From a virus: 36,549 nt of DNA. Position numbers and translations under genes: made by a program. Numbering within the stretch: the first letter of the stretch is position 1; each line of letters opens with the position of its first letter. Shown here piece by piece: positions 33,803 to 36,549 of this stretch. The stretch is from IMG/VR virus record IMGVR_UViG_3300022921_002274, positions 1 through 36,549 of that record; one strand, 5' to 3'. Below the pieces are notes generated by a model. The model was given only the letters and a program-made list of their open reading frames with translations, did no database searches and had not been told where the DNA came from.

Positions 33803-34186
33803 ATGAAAGTTTGGATTAATGGATGTTTTGACGTTCTTCATCATGGGCACTTTAAATTGATTGATTATGCAAAATCATTCGGGGGACAGTTAAAAATCGG
33901 AATCGATTCGGATAGGAGGGTAAAAGAATCAAAGGGAGATAGTAGACCCTTCCATAATCAGAATCAGAGAATATTTAATTTACTTCAAATTGATGGAGTA
34001 ACTGATATTGTAGTTTTTGATTCAGATAAAGAACTCTCAGATGCAATAAAGAAATATCAACCTGATATTTTCGTAATCGGTGAAGAGTATAGAGACAAAG
34101 GAATCATTGGTAGAAGACATGCTAAACAAATAGAATACTTCCCAAAGGTAGAAGGATTTTCAACAACAGGATTATTAGATGAGTAA
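33803..34186 (+). CDS. hldC: Heptose-1-phosphate adenylyltransferase (HldE C-terminal-type domain)
   Basis: This 127-residue nucleotidyltransferase corresponds to the C-terminal half of HldE (RfaE domain II), which makes ADP-heptose from heptose-1-phosphate and ATP. It has the HxGH motif in GCFDVLHHGH (7-16), KGDSRP at 44-49 (specific to HldE-type members), QRIFNLLQIDGVTDIVVF, PDIFVIGEEY and the C-terminal FSTTGLL (STT at 120-122). TagD-like glycerol-3-phosphate cytidylyltransferases share the fold, but KGDSRP and the STT end favour HldE. It starts directly after the heptosyltransferase stop and overlaps the kinase gene by 8 bases. In E. coli the two activities are one protein in the opposite order. 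Confidence 0.87.
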   Translation: MKVWINGCFDVLHHGHFKLIDYAKSFGGQLKIGIDSDRRVKESKGDSRPFHNQNQRIFNLLQIDGVTDIVVFDSDKELSDAIKKYQPDIFVIGEEYRDKGIIGRRHAKQIEYFPKVEGFSTTGLLDE

Positions 34187-34931
34187 AGTATTGGTAATAG
34201 GAGAAGCATGTACTGATATCTTCATTTATGGAGATACACCTCGTCTTTCACCCGAAGGACCTGCTCCTGTTTTTATTCCAAGGAGAGAAGTTTATAATGG
34301 TGGAATGGGTATGAATGTAGTGGATAATTTGGTGGCACTAAACATTGATGTAGATTTTCATCACCAACTATCTCCAATCACAAAAACAAGACACATTCAC
34401 GAACCATCTAATACTCTATTGTTGAGAATTGATGAAGAGGAAAATATTGATAATGTAGGTGATAGATTACCTAAAATAGATTTTTGGGAATATCAAATGA
34501 TTGTAGTTTCTGATTACAACAAAGGATTCCTAACCGAAGAAGATATAGCATATATCGGATTCAAACATCCAAATGTAATTTGTGATACAAAGAAAAAATT
34601 GGGTGAGTGGTGTAAGGATTTACGATTTATAAAACTTAATCGTTCTGAATTCGAAAATAATAAAGAATTTATCGAAAAAAACGATTGGATTTTAGAAAAG
34701 TTAATAATTACATTAGACAAGGATGGGTGTATGTACAAAGGTACATCATATCCAACCGAAAGAGTAGAGATTATGGATATCTCAGGAGCTGGAGATACTT
34801 TTGTAGCAGGATTTGTAAAAGAGTTCTTAGATACTGAAGATGTTCCAAAATCAATACAATTCGGAAATCGTTGTTCAGCACAAGTAGTACAAAAAAGAGG
34901 TGTAACAACAATAGATTACGAAAATTTATAA
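34179..34931 (+). CDS. hldA: PfkB-family heptose-7-phosphate kinase (HldE N-terminal-type domain)
   Basis: This 250-residue kinase corresponds to the N-terminal half of HldE, which phosphorylates heptose-7-phosphate at C1. It has GEACTDIFIYGDTPRLSPEG near the start (HldE has GD...RISPEAPVP), YNGGMGMNVVDNLVAL (sugar site), LLLRIDEEE, VVSDYNKGFL (HldE: LSDYAKGAL), and the catalytic DISGAGDTFVAGFV anion-hole motif with its Asp. At about 250 residues it is shorter than the usual 315-residue domain; the loss is mostly in the middle. It overlaps the adenylyltransferase gene. Other PfkB sugar kinases are possible, but RLSPE plus the neighbour make HldA the best call. No gmhA, gmhB or hldD gene is in the window. 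Confidence 0.85.
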   Translation: MSKVLVIGEACTDIFIYGDTPRLSPEGPAPVFIPRREVYNGGMGMNVVDNLVALNIDVDFHHQLSPITKTRHIHEPSNTLLLRIDEEENIDNVGDRLPKIDFWEYQMIVVSDYNKGFLTEEDIAYIGFKHPNVICDTKKKLGEWCKDLRFIKLNRSEFENNKEFIEKNDWILEKLIITLDKDGCMYKGTSYPTERVEIMDISGAGDTFVAGFVKEFLDTEDVPKSIQFGNRCSAQVVQKRGVTTIDYENL

Positions 34932-34936
34932 TTTAT

Positions 34937-34944
34937 ATATTTAT
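34937..34944 (+). promoter_or_regulatory. Putative phage late promoter box (ATATTTAT)
   Basis: ATATTTAT followed by ATACAAAC lies 41 bases before the ATG at 34978, immediately after the last cassette gene. The surrounding bases match the box at 30111. Confidence 0.5.
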
Positions 34945-34977
34945 ATACAAACGTTTTAACAATTAATTTTAAGTCAT

Positions 34978-35367
34978 ATGGCAAACGAACAAAAAACATC
35001 GATTGATTTGGTTACAGTAGAACTTTCAGAAGAAAAGTTAACTGAAATTAAAGAGTACCAAGCTCAATTAAACAATATTGTAAACCAACTTGGTCAGATG
35101 CACATCAGAAAAAATGACCTTCATACTGAACTCGAGAGAATCGATGAGGGAGTATCAAAAGCAGAAGAAGATTTCAAGGTAACAAACTCAGAATTAAGAA
35201 AAGAGTTAAATAAACTTGAAAGAGATTATCCAAGAGGTCAATTAGACCTTGATAGTGGAACAATTACTTATAACCCTGCGTTTAAAGAGCAGCAACAACA
35301 ATCACAATTTGCACCTAACGGAGTAGAAGGTGGTGAAGTAGTTGATACACCATTTACTCAAGCATAA
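34978..35367 (+). CDS. Small coiled-coil protein B (paralogue of 30147 gene)
   Basis: This 129-residue protein has a helical, charged body (LSEEKLTEIKEYQAQLNNIV and onward to about residue 85), then YPRGQLDLDSGTITY, then a Gln-rich tail (QQQQSQFAPNG). The helical body and motif align without gaps to the 91-residue protein at 30147; this copy has a longer N-terminus and an extra 37-residue tail. No known family is recognised. It has its own late-type box 41 bases upstream. It may be a virion or scaffold component. Its place at the other edge of the glycosylation cassette suggests duplication around an insertion. Confidence 0.65.
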   Translation: MANEQKTSIDLVTVELSEEKLTEIKEYQAQLNNIVNQLGQMHIRKNDLHTELERIDEGVSKAEEDFKVTNSELRKELNKLERDYPRGQLDLDSGTITYNPAFKEQQQQSQFAPNGVEGGEVVDTPFTQA

Positions 35368-35388
35368 TTGGGTAAAACGAGAAATCGT

Positions 35389-35396
35389 ATATTTAT
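35389..35396 (+). promoter_or_regulatory. Putative phage late promoter box (ATATTTAT)
   Basis: ATATTTAT followed by ATAGTACAAACAC lies 36 bases before the ATG at 35425. TCGT precedes it, as in the host-like promoters, but no TTTG is found at the right distance. Confidence 0.5.
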
Positions 35397-35424
35397 ATAG
35401 TACAAACACAATAGTACTATTATA

Positions 35425-36549
35425 ATGAACGAATTATCTCAATTTTTAGTAGAGAGTATATTAGGTGAAGCGGACAGTGTAGAAAACAAAGTTGTAGTTT
35501 ACGCTGGCCGCTTTCAACCTTTTCATAAAGGACATTATGCAACCTACTCTCACTTAGTAAAAAAGTTCGGTAAAGATAATGTGTTTATCGGCACATCCAA
35601 CAAAACCGATAATCAAAAATCACCTTTCAACTTCAAAGAAAAGGTGATGATTATGACAACGATGTTCGGAATTCCAAAGAACAAAATCGTTGAAGTAAAA
35701 AATCCATATGTACCAACTGAGGTACTGAAAAAATTCGATAAAGATAATACGGCATTCATTACTGTTGTGGGTAAAAAAGATGCTAGTAGATTGGGTGGTA
35801 AGTTCTTTACCCCCTATAAAGATGGGATTGATTTTGAAGGATACGAAGATAGAGGGTATGTTTACATCGCACCATCAGGCGGTGGAGGTGTAAGTGGAAC
35901 CGAAGTTCGTAACGGATTAAAATCAGGTTCTGATGAAGATAAGAAAAACTTCTTCACTAAAAGAGCATATCCAAAATTTAACCAAAAGATTTTTGATTTT
36001 ATTGTAGATAAATTATCTAAACTACCTGAAATAAAGTATGAAGATATTTCTATTCCAAAAGAAGTAATTCTCGAATGGTTAGTAAATGGTGGTAGTGAAT
36101 TAATTGAAAACTCATTCATCCAAGGTTCTCAGGAAGTAGATGATGGACCAAACTATCTTTATCCAACATTCGCTGCATTTGATAAATCTGCCAGAAAAAG
36201 AGCAGAACAAATCGGTTGGGAAGTAGTAAGACAAATCATGTCAGATGATTTAGTTGATATAGACCCACACCCAATTTATCCAAATGGTCCTGTTAAAGCA
36301 GTAACACCATATCCTGCAGGGGTTATTGGTAAAACAACTGCAACCAACCAAAAGGACTTCAAAACTCCTGAAGCATATGACAAGTGGATGAGACATATTT
36401 CAAAGGCAGTAGCGGCATCAGGATTCTCACTTATTAACTTCTTCTTAGATTTTGAAGATGAAACTGAGGGTGATGAGAAATATAATAATACTGACTTATC
36501 AGATAAAGGAGCAAACTTTGTATCAGAGGATATAACACTACCTGTGAAC
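35425..36549 (+). CDS. HxGH nucleotidyltransferase with extra C-terminal domain (3' end outside window)
   Basis: An open frame runs from this ATG to the end of the window (375 codons, no stop). After a short amphipathic leader (NELSQFLVESILGE) comes an adenylyl/cytidylyltransferase fold of the NadM-like type. VVVYAGRFQPFHKGH at about residues 23-37 holds the HxGH motif, FIGTSNKTDNQKSPFNFKEK follows, and GGGVSGTEVRNGL matches the ISxTxxR-like loop near residue 157. The family usually ends near residue 180-200, but here at least another 180 residues follow with no family I recognise (for example YPTFAAFDKSARKRAEQIGW). Similar proteins occur near capsid or late genes of marine phages, as far as I recall. 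The substrate is uncertain. A late-type box precedes it. Confidence 0.75.
   Translation, partial: MNELSQFLVESILGEADSVENKVVVYAGRFQPFHKGHYATYSHLVKKFGKDNVFIGTSNKTDNQKSPFNFKEKVMIMTTMFGIPKNKIVEVKNPYVPTEVLKKFDKDNTAFITVVGKKDASRLGGKFFTPYKDGIDFEGYEDRGYVYIAPSGGGGVSGTEVRNGLKSGSDEDKKNFFTKRAYPKFNQKIFDFIVDKLSKLPEIKYEDISIPKEVILEWLVNGGSELIENSFIQGSQEVDDGPNYLYPTFAAFDKSARKRAEQIGWEVVRQIMSDDLVDIDPHPIYPNGPVKAVTPYPAGVIGKTTATNQKDFKTPEAYDKWMRHISKAVAASGFSLINFFLDFEDETEGDEKYNNTDLSDKGANFVSEDITLPVN

Noticed and set aside
33803-34186. Glycerol-3-phosphate cytidylyltransferase (TagD)
   Set aside because: KGDSRP and the C-terminal STT motif are HldE-type features, and a HldA-like kinase follows.

Overview
The window looks like part of the genome of a large, T4-like contractile-tailed phage (myovirus) that infects a marine member of the Bacteroidetes, probably a flavobacterium. 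The phage assignment rests on a gp6-like baseplate wedge protein, a gpI-like tail protein, a 3,190-residue tail fibre with its assembly chaperone, a gp61-like primase and a gp47/gp46-like Mre11-Rad50 protein. The host assignment rests on low GC, start codons without good Shine-Dalgarno sites, a DUF2452 gene, and four promoters of the Bacteroidetes form TTTG-N20-TAnnTTT. The exact taxon is inference. The window is open at both ends: the first gene (gp6-like) and the last gene (a nucleotidyltransferase) are both cut.

Layout. (1) 1-9836: a baseplate/tail block of six plus-strand genes, five of which follow one another through TAATG stop/start overlaps. (2) 9890-12641: three more structural genes, with a strong intrinsic terminator at 11753-11776. 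(3) 12667-19500: small genes, a GIY-YIG nuclease-like protein, a compact S-adenosylmethionine synthetase, a primase, a fused Mre11-Rad50 protein and a short UDP-sugar dehydrogenase. (4) 19493-20055: a two-gene minus-strand island (DUF2452 and a ribbon-helix-helix protein). (5) 20140-30099: the giant tail fibre, which carries a Hint (intein-like) domain, and its chaperone. (6) 30147-35367: a glycosylation cassette bracketed by two paralogous coiled-coil genes. (7) 35425 to the end: an open HxGH nucleotidyltransferase gene.

The most notable system is the cassette at 30480-34931. It encodes a three-domain glycosyltransferase-methyltransferase-glycosyltransferase, a relative of the autotransporter heptosyltransferases Aah/TibC including the Cys-rich metal site, and the two halves of HldE (heptose-1-phosphate adenylyltransferase and heptose-7-phosphate kinase) as separate genes. 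Together they suggest that the phage raises the supply of ADP-heptose and transfers heptose to a protein, perhaps its own virion fibre or baseplate proteins. Upstream genes for SAM synthetase and a UDP-sugar dehydrogenase could supply related substrates.

Two promoter classes can be read directly. Four host-like promoters, all with exactly 20 bases between TTTG and the -7 box, precede the metabolic, replication and glycosylation genes. Seven copies of ATATTTAT lie 22-41 bases upstream of structural or late-type genes and have no TTTG element at the matching distance, which suggests a phage-specific late promoter made of a -10-like box only.
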